DNA from: Allolobophora icterica | Taxonomy: Eukaryota > Annelida > Clitellata > Crassiclitellata > Lumbricidae | Direction: 5' to 3' | Assembly: GCA_963556255.1 (NCBI GenBank) | Contig: OY744604.1 | Span: 70,539,390-70,603,389 of the forward strand | DNA length: 64,000 bases | Part shown: piece by piece, positions 1 through 12,400 of the stretch | Numbering within the stretch: position 1 is the stretch's first letter | Layout of the letters: every line of letters begins with the position of its first letter | Notes under the pieces: model-generated | What the model was told of the DNA's origin: nothing | Databases searched by the model: none | What the model saw: the letters and a program-made list of their open reading frames with translations, nothing else | Position numbers and translations under genes: made by a program

Positions 1-479
1 TCCTAAAACGATTCTAATTTTAGTGTAACAAAACTCTTTTATTCCTGAAATGATTTTGATTTTAAACTGCACTTACGTATGTTTCTCAAATGTCTGTGAC
101 GCGTGTTAATTAGGCGATATTAAATTCTTCATGCAACATGCAAGCAGGTGGAACAAATTATGGTACATTGTGTACAAATCACATAATATGTGGCTCAAAT
201 TTCGGGGCGCATCTGTCGGTAATTTAGTGTTGCGATTGACAGGAATTTCTGTGCCGCATTTTTCTGTGCGCATTTCTCGTGTTCGCATTTGACGGGTCAT
301 AAGAAATTCTGCACAGTCCACAACCATGGCACATATCATTGGTGAGAACACACAACCCTAGTCTTCTCCTGTCACGAACTGACACCATTCACTAGCCTCT
401 TCCTCAAATCTCACCGCACATCGACTGCCATTTATAGAAGCTCCCAATGATCTCAATGCTCTTTGATGGAATTCCAACA

Positions 480-1995
480 CTTTTCATTATCCCTAATGTA
501 GGGACTTGTAGGTTAGTGATATGACTTTGAAGTGGATTCGCTCTTGGAAATTTAGCAAATGAAGCACTTTGATGATGGAAGTGATATGTGGTTTGGAGTT
601 TCTAGTGACAGCTCTGGCTAGTGAATTTTGGATAAGTTGCAGACGCTTGATTTGGGTGGATTTAAGGTTGAGGAAGAAGGAATAGAAGTGATCAAGCTTT
701 GAATGAACAATGGAGGTAGCAAAAATGTATGCAGTTTTAAGATCGAGCATGGGCCGAGTGCGTCAGAGGTCACGAATGTTCATGAAGCAGGAGCATAAGC
801 ATAGGCTTAGACTCTGGGGGGTCAGCCGGGGCACGTGCCCCCCCCCCCAATAATTGAGGAGCCGGGGCAATGCCCCCCCAAAAAATCGAGAGAATTTCTT
901 CAAATATTAAAATATTATGTTTCAATATATACAAATTTCTTCAGAAACAGAAAATCAGAGACACAGAACTGAAATACTATCAGAAATTCATAATGAAAAC
1001 AAAGATTTATTTTTATATTCAATATCTTCAATATGAAACAAATTTACATGTAAACAAAACGACCCATTTCATACGCATTAACGTGAACCGGAAGCTTCTG
1101 CTGATGTCCAGACCAGAGGTGAAAAAAGTTTTTTCGGTATTTGGTTTTAAACAAAACCAAAAGAAAAAGAAAACCACAAAATTTGTTTTTTGTTTAAAAA
1201 AAATAAATTTCTTTTTTTGCAGAAGTTATTTTAATGACATTGATTTAATGATTTTTAATTTTCGGAAATCGCAACTGAATTAAACTGAGTTGGAGCTCTT
1301 GTTGATGCCATTTTCCATGATTTTTATAATCCGAAATCCGAAAATCTTAAAAATAACCAAAACAACAAAAACCATAAAAACGAAAAAATACGAAAAAAAC
1401 GAAAAAATTTGTTTTTCTGGTCCAGACCCCATGCCCCCCAATTTTTGGACAAGTTTACGCCAGTGAGCATAAGAGGTTGGAGATGTGGATAGAGAAGGAG
1501 ATGTGTGGATCAAAAGTAATTCCAAGATTGCTGACGGGGAGTACAACGTGAAGGTAAGAGACGATGAGTTAGTCGATAGGCATATGAAATGGTCAGGGAT
1601 TTTCTTAATTTGATCAGAGAGGCCTATAGGATGATGAAGGGTTAAGGCAGAGGAGATTGGATGACATCCACTGTTAGATTAGGTTAACCACGTTGAGTAA
1701 TTGTGTGATGGAGGTGGAAAAAGAGCTTCGGGAGTAGGATATGCAGAGTTGGGTGTCGTATGCGTAGAGATGGTTGTCAACAGAGGAGCATTTTATTAGA
1801 TGGCTTAAAGATGTGGATGAAGAAAAGTGGACACAGGACGGAGCCTTGAGGGACACAACAAGATCGAGGGAGTGGTTGCGAGCAGTGACTTGAGGCTTTA
1901 ACAGAGAAGGATCGGGAAGACAAGTAGGACTGTAGCCAGAGTAGAATCTGAGAAGTCAAATCAATTTCAAGAAAACCTACAAAACGTTTTGTCAT
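480..1995 (-). mobile_element. CR1/L2-like LINE reverse transcriptase relic, split by a MITE
   Basis: Minus-strand reading gives decayed reverse transcriptase motifs in the right order: a VPQGSVLCPLFF block near 1860-1900, a degenerate YADD (read as YAYDTQL) near 1750-1780, and, beyond the inserted MITE at 800-1465, the typical LINE C-terminal stretch with IVHSKLD, TQIKRLQLIQNSLARAV and NFQERIHFKVISLTY at 493-720. The two halves join cleanly when the MITE and one 8-bp duplication are removed. Frames are broken by stops and shifts, so the copy is dead. The clade name is by motif style only. Confidence 0.8.
800..1465. mobile_element. Non-autonomous hAT-like element (MITE), 666 bp
   Basis: Flanked by a perfect 8-bp direct repeat AGCATAAG (792-799 and 1466-1473) and bounded by imperfect inverted ends (CATAGGCTTAGAC at the left; the right end read inverted is CACTGGCGTAAAC). 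It interrupts a LINE whose sequence continues on both sides. Relatives are at 16527-16912, 25036-25175 and, partly, 2083-2235. It carries a C-rich run near 841 and no transposase. The 8-bp duplication points to hAT, with P-type the alternative. Confidence 0.85.
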
Positions 1996-2082
1996 AATTA
2001 TATAATGATATATTTCAATTAAATAAGTTGCTTTTAGTAAAGGTTGCTAGTCAGTCATGTCAAACGCTTTCTTTAGCCAACT

Positions 2083-2235
2083 CTCCAGGCTGGTTAACTG
2101 ACGAACTTGGACTGGAAGCTGGGTTTAACGAGGATCGGATGAATTGCAATGATGACAGTCAAGTCTAGCTCTGAACCTCTGAGACTCGCCGATTGTCCAG
2201 ACCCCCACAATATCTTGGATACGTGTACGCCAGTG
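2083..2235. mobile_element. Partial MITE copy (same family as 800-1465 and 16527-16912)
   Basis: The segment starting GGCTGGTTAACTGACGA is closely matched at 16757-16875, and it ends in the family terminus TACGCCAGTG. The left part of the element is not visible here. Confidence 0.6.
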
Positions 2236-2239
2236 TTGC

Positions 2240-3230
2240 CAGCTACTCTAACGGACACCCTTATTGCATGCCAGGAAGAGTTCTACCCAAATATTTTTAC
2301 AATTCTGCAGCTTCTGCTTTTTTTTACCGGTAGTGTGATGCTGTTGTGTAGCGATCGTTTAGTGCTCTTAGACAGGGCTTCCCAAAGTAGTGGTCGGCGA
2401 GCCTTCAGTTGACGGTCCGCAAAGTGAGTCAAGAAACTGGACAAAAAAAACGATAGACGTTTTCTCGATTGCGTCTCGCTTCGAACTATCTTCAAAAAAC
2501 GATTTTCTCGTAATCAGAACCACATTTTTCATATAAATTAAAACGATTTGTTCCTGAGTAAGTGTAGTTAAATTTGTGATGTTTCCCCCAATAATATCCG
2601 CTCCTTCCAATGTAACCATATAATTTTGTACCTAATTCAAAGATTTGTTTTACATTCTAGTTCCTTGAATATTATAATTAATACATATTAAAAGTCGGGA
2701 CGGGACGGGATAAAAAGTGCGGGGGAGGGGGGAAGGAAGTGGAGAGGACGGTGGGGAGGGCAGGGGACGGGGATAGGAGGGAATTAACGTTATCTTGATT
2801 TTATCTCTGGCTGCGGCCTGTTTCGTCTATTGCTTTTTGCATCCTCTTTTGAAGCCCAACTTCTGTTCCTGCATCCATGACCGTACTACTGCTCCATTGT
2901 AGATCAATTACCCTTTCTTCAAGGTTGATACCTATCTCGTCTGCCACTTCTAGTGCCTCAAAATCATTTTCTCAGATATTCATAGATGATTAGCATTCCA
3001 ACCCATGCTGTTGACTATCAATTGTTCTTTTAGTCATGTCCAGTCATATCGTCGTCGTCGCTTTGCGATGGTAGGCTACAGCAATGAATGATTGATCCAT
3101 TTTTTTGTGGGGAAAAGGTTTAAGACTACATGTAGCTGAGTACCCCCATTTTGTTGCCGGGCCGATTGTAAGCACGCTGCGGAACTCTCCTCCATTCTCC
3201 TGGCCTGAGACAAGCTCAGACTACTTCAGG
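2240..3230. other. No gene seen; G-rich tract and possible TE debris
   Basis: About 2374 a CAGGGCTTCCCAAAGTAG sequence resembles a hAT terminus, but no matching partner end was found. At 2690-2780 there is a G-rich, C-poor plus-strand tract with many GGG runs. No exon 2 of receptor gene A (TM6-TM7) could be found here, although it would be expected in this interval from the layout of the other genes. Confidence 0.5.
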
Positions 3231-3239
3231 TAGTCTGAA

Positions 3240-3522
3240 GCGGAGTTAGCTAATCATTGGGTCGGTGTTAAGTCAAATTCGGAAAGGCGGTTTTTGGTGT
3301 CAGTTAAATCTAGGTCCACACTACGAAAAGGTTTAGATGCTCTTTCGAAAGCCACGATACTTATGCTTAGGAACATACTTAATTACTAATAACTGATCAT
3401 GTAACATTAAGTTTGATACACCTATAGGAGTATAGGAACACCAAAACGGACTAAAGTTGCTCAACGTTTTTATCTTTTATAAAAGTAGCTATTATTACCT
3501 GTATAATTATTGAGACACTTAC
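3240..3522 (-). other. Intron remnant of receptor gene A
   Basis: The stretch around 3285-3390 matches the part of the introns of genes B, C, D and E next to exon 1 (for example 14255-14350), including the block reading AGGTC-ACAC and the following GCTCTTTCGAAA-type segment. Similarity stops near 3230-3240, which marks where the rest of the intron and exon 2 have been lost or moved. Confidence 0.65.
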
Positions 3523-4177
3523 CTGGAACAACGCGTTTGCGTGTGACCAGCAGTATTCGTGAATAGCAAAACACGAAGACAACCAGCGGCAAGATGAAGC
3601 TCAACAGAAACCGATAGACAGCGAAGAAATTGGTATTCACAGCCTCTGGCCACTTAGCGTAACTTAAACATTGACGACCTGAAACATCGCCGCTCCACAT
3701 CCCAACGACTGTGGTAAATACTGAGTCAAAGCTTATCCACGTCATCACGATCGCCACAAAATATATCCACGGGCGAAAGTGTCTCTTGTGGAATACCGCA
3801 TGGACAATTTTCACGTATCTTTCCAAGGACAAGACAATAAGATTGGCTGTGGAGCAAACTAGAAAATACCAGAACATTCCTTCGCCGGTTAGAGCTTTGC
3901 AGAGAGCCAGTCCGATGGTGATGCTGTAATCAATATCCAGTAATTTAAAGATGTTACTGAGTACTAGGAATAAACAAGCGAGAAAATCCAAAGTCATCTG
4001 ATTGAAAACGATGGCCATCTCATACTTTCGAGCCTTCGACTGCGCCAGAATTAGAAGCATCAGAAGGTTTGCAACCGCGCCAATGATTCCGATCACGATA
4101 GTTGACTCTATGAAAACTATTTTAAGAATTTGTTTTGTATTCAAACGGCAAAGTATATCAAAATGCGTTTTCGGCAA
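3523..4177 (-). pseudogene. GPCR gene A: exon 1 only (TM1-TM5), exon 2 missing
   Basis: Class A GPCR N-terminal half, about 218 codons ending at a good donor (CCAG|GTAAGT). Visible: TM1 with the GxxxN asparagine, TM2 with NQMTLDFL, the TM3 cysteine in LCKALTG, LERYVKIVH at the DRY position, the TM4 tryptophan, the ECL2 cysteine in GRQCLSY, and TM5 with ILPLVVF and FCYSRI. The start codon used by the sister genes is ATA here, so the frame opens only at an upstream ATG and adds 19 residues. No TM6-TM7 exon lies between here and position 1. The reading frame is otherwise open, so this is either a recent pseudogene or a gene whose second exon lies beyond a large insertion. Confidence 0.8.
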
Positions 4178-4480
4178 ACAGGAAATTTCCAGCGCAGATT
4201 CTCCGAATTAGGTGTGTCGATAGAATAAATTGCAAGTGTAGCTTTTGCAGCTCGAGTTTCACGTTGACATCCGTAGGCCTACTGTGTTTTAAAGAATGCA
4301 ACTAACAGTGGCTGCGGCGCATACTGTCAATTCTTTTGTCGATACAAGGCGCGTGCGTCGCCTCTTTCAGACAGCAATTTTAAATGGCTTCACACGCGAT
4401 GATTTGGCTTCTTTCAACGTCCTGGTTTATTATGCACGTGTTAAGATAATCGTTATTTCGAAGTCTCTTGTGGTCTTCCA
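4178..4480 (-). promoter_or_regulatory. Conserved 5' flank of gene A
   Basis: Shares short blocks with the 5' flanks of the other five genes: a CAATTCTT-TGTCGAT block (4328-4344), an NRF1-like GCGCGTGCG (about 4350) and the ATGGCTTCACACG-GAT / TTTGGCTTC block (4384-4415). Functional assignment is an inference from conservation and position. Confidence 0.5.
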
Positions 4481-4484
4481 TGAG

Positions 4485-4730
4485 TTACACGCATCTTTTG
4501 CCATCCTTTGTCTCTTTTTAGAACAATAGTCGTTTCGTCGAAGACTCGATCGTGTGTTCTTCAGTAAGTTACACGTGTCTTTTGCCATCTTTTGTCTCTT
4601 TTTAGAACAATAGTCTTTTGCCATCTTTTGTCTCTTTTTAGAACAATGGTCGTTTCGTCGAAGACTCGTGTGTTCTTCAGTGAGTTACACGTGTCTTTTG
4701 CCATCTTTTGTCTCTTTATAGAACAACAGA
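4485..4730. repeat. Short tandem duplication in the 5' flank of gene A
   Basis: The sequence CTTTTGCCATCTTTTGTCTC followed by TTTTTAGAACAAT occurs four times (starting near 4495, 4576, 4616 and 4693), alternating with a GTCGTTTCGTCGAAGACTCG unit. The other units carry this block once (for example near 15655 and 47279). Confidence 0.8.
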
Positions 4731-4879
4731 ATGTGCAAGTGAATAAATAGCTTAGAATTTCAGAGTATGTTCTCGAGAAATTTTACTAATTTATACGCAG
4801 ATTATTCGACTTGGGATAGTTTTCTTAGAGGTCTATAAAAGCCCAATTCACTTTTCTGGCCAACTTTTTTGTAGCCGAA

Positions 4880-5330
4880 ATGCAAGGATATCAATACTCT
4901 GGCTGGCTTTTTGTATTGAATTGATCGAAAATAAACTATATCTGCTCAAACCTCAATAATACAGAATTCAGAAAAAGTCTTTCCGCGACATGTATCAACT
5001 CAGTCTTCACAGTTTGAAATAAAGAATCCAACGAGATGTGGGAGTAAAAACATTTGTGGCATCGGCAAAAAGAATTAAAATAAAACAACTGAGAAGAAAC
5101 ACTTGGAAGGTCATTTACTTAGAGAAGGAATAAAAAGGGTCCTAGTTTCGAGCCTTGCGGGACACCGAACTGGTTAACTTTGAGCTTAGTAGAGGCACAG
5201 TTGCAGCTAACCATTTGTAAGCGATTCCTAAAATAACTTTCAAACCATTTATGTTGCGTGCTACATATGCCATAATTATCTAAGTTTTGAGTGGTGGGAC
5301 AGTGGTGGGACAACAATCAGTGGTGGGTGT
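4880..5330 (-). mobile_element. LINE reverse transcriptase fragment
   Basis: Minus-strand translation gives YFRNRLQMVSCN, then FGVPQGSKLGPFLFLL (RT motif B region) at 5119-5200, followed by a frame-shifted continuation with SLDSLFQTVKTELIHVAE near 4980-5030. That order is typical of non-LTR retrotransposon RT. The catalytic YADD region is decayed. Confidence 0.8.
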
Positions 5331-5739
5331 AATCCGAGCTGTGGTGGGAAATTTGTCCCGCCACCCAGTTAAAATATGCACTACTACTTTAACCTTTCCG
5401 TATACGGAAGTAATGCCGCACTTGACTGATGGCGCCTACTGGCGACTGTAAATGCATTGAATCTTACCTTAAATCCTGTATACTGAAAAAGTTATCGAAG
5501 AAAATACCTCAAAACTGCATGTACGTAGGCCCATATATAGAGATACATTAACAAGACTACCCAATTCTGCTTTTTTATCAGTCCCTTAATCTAGCCCTGT
5601 GAAGTGTTTGCAACTTCATCCCTTAGCCTCGGCATGTGAGGGTTGGTGGCCAACCCTCTCCCTCACTGTCTCATCTTCCCACCGACAGTGTACGGTCAGT
5701 GTACTCATTATAGCTGAGTGGGTAGTTTACAGCTGTTTA

Positions 5740-6540
5740 CAGTTAAATTTTACTCAAGCTAGTCATGAAACATATGGGCCAAATGAAACGACATCAGCTG
5801 TTGACTAAGCACCTCAGATTCACGACTATTGAAACATACATTGTGCACAGAAGTGAATCACAATAAATCATACAGCAGATCTAATACAGGCAGACATGCA
5901 ACTATACGCATGGATAGAAAATATATATATCCAAACAATTTACTGTACCTAGCACTAATTTTCACGTATTGTGAGCGTGCACAACTGTAGGGGCCTACAG
6001 CTGCCTTTAACGATTTTGGAGCTCAAATATTGCACGGGCTCAACAAATCGCTAGGCACTCCTAAAATATTGCATGAACCTAGGCTTCTTGGTCCCTGTAA
6101 CTGATACCTTTGATTTGAGAAAGCAAAGCGTTCCATTTAGAAATTTATTTACATTATGTACATATATTAACACGAGTATGTAATTTTTCAGATAATTTCA
6201 CAATAAAATATCTGAACTCAGTAGCTTAAGACTGATAAATAGATATCTCTTGGTTTAGTAAATAACTGACTTTCATTCGCTATTTGTTCATTCATTAATT
6301 TATTCGTACATTCGTTTATTCATTCATTCATTCATTCATTCATTCATTCAACTAAGCAATTACAACATCATCAGACACATTATGAAAACTATATTTATGG
6401 GATAAGAAGGGCATACCAAGGTAGGACAGAGGTCATGCTAAAACGCTACGCCCAGATGTGTCCAATTACAGCTTCAGCGTTAGATTTGCTATTGAAATGA
6501 GTTATTCATCATATTACAGATGAATTTATTTTTTGTATTT
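5740..6540. repeat. Duplicated intergenic block (paired with 24585-25500)
   Basis: Collinear diverged similarity to 24585-25500, for example the AGTCAT-AAACATATG segment near 5760/24597 and ACTGATAAATAGATA near 6231/25021. The second copy carries a 140-bp MITE, and the unoccupied site is seen here. It contains an (ATTC)n run at 6311-6348. No coding potential was noticed. Confidence 0.75.
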
Positions 6541-7134
6541 GTGTTATTATCCAAAAGCTATACTTGAATGTGGTCTCTCATTCATACCTACCAATCCGCT
6601 CCTTAAGAAATCTGCTTTACATACTTCCTTGTCTCACCTAACCAGGTCGTTAAAAGTAAAAAAAAAATTCGGTATTGATAATAACAACTATGCTCGGGTT
6701 TTAAGAAAAAAATTCACTCATTAGAGTACCTGGACAACACAGGATGAGGAGACTTCTACACACACTCATGGTATCATTTACCAACTATATAAGGCTACTG
6801 ATAATATATTGAAGCAATAACCTAAAAACACAAATAACTCCTATATTTTACGAATATATCACATAACAGCAAAAACCTCAAAACAAGCAATCAGCGTTCA
6901 CCGTCACAACGAAAATATTATTAAACCAGCTGACAAGGGGGCCTAACTTGCATTATGAACAAACCGGCATACCTAAACGAGGCTAACAGACAACTTAACA
7001 ATAATAAATATTACTCTAGGAATGTCTCACTCACCCACAAGGATGATCAATGTAACAAAATTAACAACACTTTAGAGCAACTTCTCGAAAAAGAGTTAAT
7101 TAATTTCAAACAGTTTGACGTTTGATGATGATGA

Positions 7135-7618
<484 letters not shown>

Positions 7619-8012
7619 CGTTTGATGATGATGACTGTGCCACTGAATCCACACGAGTCAGTGACTACATCGATTATTTTCTCAAACCGTTAGCCACCGG
7701 AACCAAATCTATTGAAAGAAACCTACGACTTTATTCATAAAAATAGGAACAGAAAAATTAATAAAAACTACATTTTGATTGCGGGAGACATAGGCCCTAA
7801 CCGCACTATAATTATACTAAAAATGAACAACAGAACAATCGCAGTTGTTAAAAAACGCATTTAAATCTAACCCTCACCCTAACACGCCTAAATAGGATCG
7901 AATAGAACTCCCTATAACTAATAATGAAAAATAGTGACTCTCAGATTCAATAACGAGATATTCTCCCAGATTCATGGAACTGCAGTGGGTAAATTCTTTC
8001 GCACCTGATCTT

Positions 8013-8365
8013 CAATCAGTCAATCAATCAATCTTTTTATTGAAACCATTTTCAAGGTACAAGCTGTTACAACATAACATAACCATACAGGCAACAATAG
8101 GAGACCCAGGAGGGATCAAGATCCCGCTAAGAAGGGCCACCTATGGTAACATTTCAAAAACGTCTTGGTGGCAGTAGTACAGTCAATGCCTAAATCAAAA
8201 TAACAAGTAATGTTTTAAGAAACGTAAAGGAATCTAATTAATTAATCTTAACTAGCTATAAGCATGGATTCCAATTAAGGTAAGTAAACAATCAATTTCC
8301 TTTAATTAAGAATGCACGAACCGACTGTTTAAACTTTAGTAGATGAGGGTCTGGCATGTACTAAG
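8013..8365 (-). mobile_element. Probable LINE 3' end (minus strand)
   Basis: The sequence (TCAA)3TCTTTTTATTGAAACC at 8021 is, on the minus strand, a polyadenylation-type end AATAAAAAGA followed by TTGA repeats, as at the 3' ends of several LINEs. The Penelope-like frame stops abruptly at this point. No protein was recognised, so this is a boundary argument only. Confidence 0.4.
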
Positions 8366-8373
8366 AGGAAATC

Positions 8374-8693
8374 CATAGGCGTAATTTGTAGGGGGTACGA
8401 GGGGTACCCGTACCCCCACTTTTTGGACTGGGGTACTGTACCCCCCACTTTTTAAACAATGCCAATCAATATTTTATCATTGTGCCTTCTCAGAGAACGC
8501 AGTCACCACCAAAAGCACGAAAATACTTAGATACACAAGTAAACCGAGAGCCAAAATTAATGAGAATACAGGCAGGGAATATGTTCAAAATGGGCGCCGT
8601 GCGAAAAGCTAAAGTGGAGAAGAAATTGGTACCCCCACTTTTTAGACCAAAGTATTGGTACCCCCCACCTTTTAGACTAAAGTTACGGCCCTG
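8374..8693. mobile_element. hAT-like MITE, 320 bp (GTACCCCC family)
   Basis: Perfect 8-bp duplication AGGAAATC (8366-8373, 8694-8701). The termini CATAGGCGTAATT and (inverted) CAGGGCCGTAACT are imperfect inverted repeats. It contains four diverged GTACCCCCACTTTTT-like motifs. A truncated relative starts at 35637. Confidence 0.85.
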
Positions 8694-9048
8694 AGGAAAT
8701 CTGTTCTAAATTACGGATCCCGTAAATTTTATAGAGAAGCCATGAGTGTTCGTATAAGCATAATATACAGCTCGATAGGAGTTAGAGCCTCTCGTTGAGT
8801 AAGGGTGGCTATCCGACCCTAACTGAAAGAAACCCTCAAAGCTTTCTGGCAGTAAACCATGCTCATTGCTGTACATGAAAAGGCCAGTATGAAATGGTGG
8901 AATCTGTTCTGTTGTAACTATGTTTTAAGAATAATAAATAAATCACCTAAATTTAGTAAATACAAAGTCATAGCAGCCTACTCAAAGCATAAAATTCTCG
9001 CACAGTTATTGACGGTTTCTAAATAATTTATCTTTTGGATATGAAAGC

Positions 9049-9311
9049 CAGTGCTTTTTTCAGCCGGAACGCGCAGGAACGGCGTTTCGGCACCTTTTTT
9101 CAGGTACTAAAAATAATTTATTTATTTTAATAAAAAAACAATTATTTAGTATTTTTAAATTTAATTTCAGTGTTTTGAACTGTTTTCAGTGTTTATTGAG
9201 CCCCTCCCAACTCCCAATCCAGTTTTTCTCGGGATTTTAGTCCGCCCATAATTATTCCGTTTCGGAACCTATTGTGCCTTTCGGGAACTTTTTTTAAGAA
9301 AAAAAACACTG
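9049..9311 (-). mobile_element. hAT-like MITE, 263 bp (GTTCCGGAAC family, copy 1)
   Basis: Perfect 8-bp duplication ATGAAAGC (9041-9048, 9312-9319). It is an inverted, more diverged copy of the elements at 18115-18382 and 62136-62402, with a CAGTGCTTTTTTC terminus. Confidence 0.9.
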
Positions 9312-9414
9312 ATGAAAGCTTACAGGTTACAGACATACAGCCAAACCAATTACCGACGAAGGGCGCATTTGAGCCTGTGCACCTTTCATTTTGTTTTCAG
9401 AAACTACACTTAAT

Positions 9415-12400
9415 TAACATTTGGCCGGCTATGGCAGGACTGAATCAGTAACGTCATCGCAAGCGCAAATTCCAAGTTTCTAAAGCGCCACTCTAAAGCT
9501 AAGCGCCGTGGACAGGCTTATTCACGAGCGCTGCGTCGTATCAGAGGGGTTGTCCAGAGATCGATGTCCGGTGGAGGTTGCTAGAGTACCAATTTCATCC
9601 GCACTAATCTACTCATTGCTCGATCCGAATTTACTTTTCTAACTCAATTCATCACTATCCTTTAGAACTCGAAGCACTTTCTCTTCAGTAAACTGTTTTG
9701 CAGCCATGTTCTTCAAGAAAAAAAGTTTCAGAATAAAAACCTCTTTTCAGTTTATTATCTCGAACACATATTACTCGGGCGGAGCCGAAAATGTTTGACC
9801 CAGTTTTTGTCGATCAATTGTGAATAAAAATAAGTGCATTCGGTACAACATAAAGCACGGTGGAGGGGTTTGGGTGCAGGTTATTTACGACGAGGGCCGT
9901 GAAAGTAAAGCATTAGTCTAATACATCAGTGCTCTTTATGAAACCATTCGACTCGCGATATTCTATCTCAAATCAATGGATCCATTAACGAAAGAAACCC
10001 TTCGGATGTAACTCTCAGCCGATCCTTCATGAGACACGTATCAGTTTGTCCCAGTATATGACTGACTCCCATCCATGTGAGATGTCTTCCAGCCTAAGTA
10101 GGTGCATATATCATTGATAGACCTTGGCGTATTTGTCTAAGACACGATGCAAATGGGGGTATAAAATATCCGAATGTAGAACAGACGTATACAAGATGAA
10201 TACTTCCTTTCGCGTCGATTGTTCAAATTCTGGTTGGTCGAGCGAACGTGAGACAGTTTGTAAGTTTATGTGTGGATGTGAAATGGAAAAGGTTGCCCAG
10301 ATGAATGATCGATAGACCTACTATGTATACCCCTAAGCCGCCGCCGTTAGCCGCCGAGCCGAAAAATTTTCTGCAAGCCGAAAAACCGCCGCAAATTTTA
10401 CGGCTTAGCCGAGAAACCGCCGAGAGTTATTTCACGGCTAGCCGCCGGAAAAAAGTTCGGCTAGAACATGCACACAGTTGTGATTATAAAGTTTCCACGC
10501 TGGCTTGCTAGTTTGAACTTAGTGTGCAATGAGCGGTGAGTGCTGGCATCATTTACTTGACCGTCTAATCGTCTATATTTGGATCCAGGCTGTCCTATGT
10601 CTATTATTATACATGTATCTATGGTTGCTGTTTTACTTCGGTTTTATATTCAATGTTAAATATTCTATGGTGTGTCGGATGGTTGCTGTTGATGATAAAA
10701 TTACAGCTAAAACTTAAAAGTGCGTTGGATTATTGCTAACTGCGTATTGTTTACAATAAACTTTCTTGCGATGGCACACCATCAGTGCGGTAGTAGTAAA
10801 AAAATTAAAGTTCAGGCGGCAGCAGGCTAAAGAAAGCGTGTAAAGAAATTCGTTAAGGGCCTAGTGTATCAACGGTGTCAAGGGATGAGAAAGCTATACT
10901 GGCTGATCTGAGCATTAAACTGAAAGTTTCGAGCAGTCACGGCAATAGTAAATCTGTTACTCTGGAGATTTCTAATTATCTGTCATGAAGGTTAGTGCAG
11001 AGTGCACACTCTTACTACTCTGTTTCAAAAGCGGCTGTAGTCTGTTACCAGAATTTCACTGTTTTGTTTCTGTGTATCTGTTTTTTCTCTCCAGCTATGG
11101 CGGCTAGGCCTACACCTATTAATGTATGTCTGGTAGCCCTATTTGTGGTTCTAACTTCTGATCAGTATTACATATTCGTACATGGTAATTGAATGTGAAC
11201 TTACTCCAATGTATGTGAACTGAAAGCATAAAACACTGTTTCTTAACATAATTCTTTAAATTTATTGCTCAAATTTATTGCTCAAATTTCCAGACTGAGT
11301 GAATATTGCCCACCTGTCGATTTAAAAGTAATGTATAATGTATTACAGTGTTAATGAGTGATGTAGCTGTGTGAGGAAGTGAGGGACTGATGCATTTGTG
11401 ACCGTGACTGAATGGCTAATTGAGTATTGAACATTGCTTTGTTTTTCAATAGAGTATTGACAACAGATGATGATATACTCCACTTCTGGCACACGAATGA
11501 GTCTTTGAATCCAACACCGAGTCAAGGCACAGCTGTATCTTGCAATGTCAGCATCATCTGTGCCGGTGGAGCCTGTGTTTTCAATTACAGGATTGATCTG
11601 CAATTCTAGGCACAGCACACTTTTGCCTGAAAAATTTCAGTGTATCGTTCGTACATAACAATATTAAACTGATTACTGAGTCTGTCTGACCCTGAGGTCA
11701 GTGAGGATACTAATGACAAACTACCGGGTAATGAGTGATGATTTCTGTAGATTGGCTCACAAGTTTGGACTGTTTCGTATGACTTTCTGTGTGCCACTGC
11801 CACTCATCATTGTTCATTTGTTCATGACATTGTTTTGCAGTTGTTTTTATGTCTAATTAATTGCCTTATTGGAACTCTCTATAATAGTCGATAGACTTTT
11901 TTGAGCAAACTATTTTTCAAGCCGTAATTTTTTTTGTCGGATGAATTTATAGCCGAAAAAGTTAGTTTACGCGCTTTTACGGCTAGCCGAAAAACCAGCC
12001 GTAAATTTGCTCAAGCCAGCCGTAAACCAGAAAAAATACGGCTTAGGGGTATACTACTATGGCATTCGTGTTTCTGCGACAGAAACTTCAATTGTAGGAA
12101 TGTGTCTGGCATGATCGCTATTGAGAGACAAGCTCGGAAAATAATATTTGCGGTATTGATTCTGACATTAACTTACCCATGCACTATACGTCTTTAATGC
12201 AGTAGCAACGGGTTAAAGTCACAAGGTGAGAGGTTGAACAAAGCATTTTCCCAGCTGGACATATAAGCCTCATAAAATAACGATAAAAATTCTACTTCTA
12301 AATAAAACTCAAATGTCAATTTAGCTGCGTTGTTCTAGTGAAGATGTTTCGAAAATGCATACCGCGTCTCAGACTCCGCTACTTCAGAACATTACCAAGA

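Noticed and set aside
870..1283. 137-codon plus-strand frame
   Set aside because: Lies entirely inside the MITE 800-1465; AT-rich, Lys/Phe/Asn-biased, no motif.
2374..2420. hAT terminus CAGGGCTTCCCAAAGTAG
   Set aside because: Looks like a terminal inverted repeat but no partner end was found nearby.
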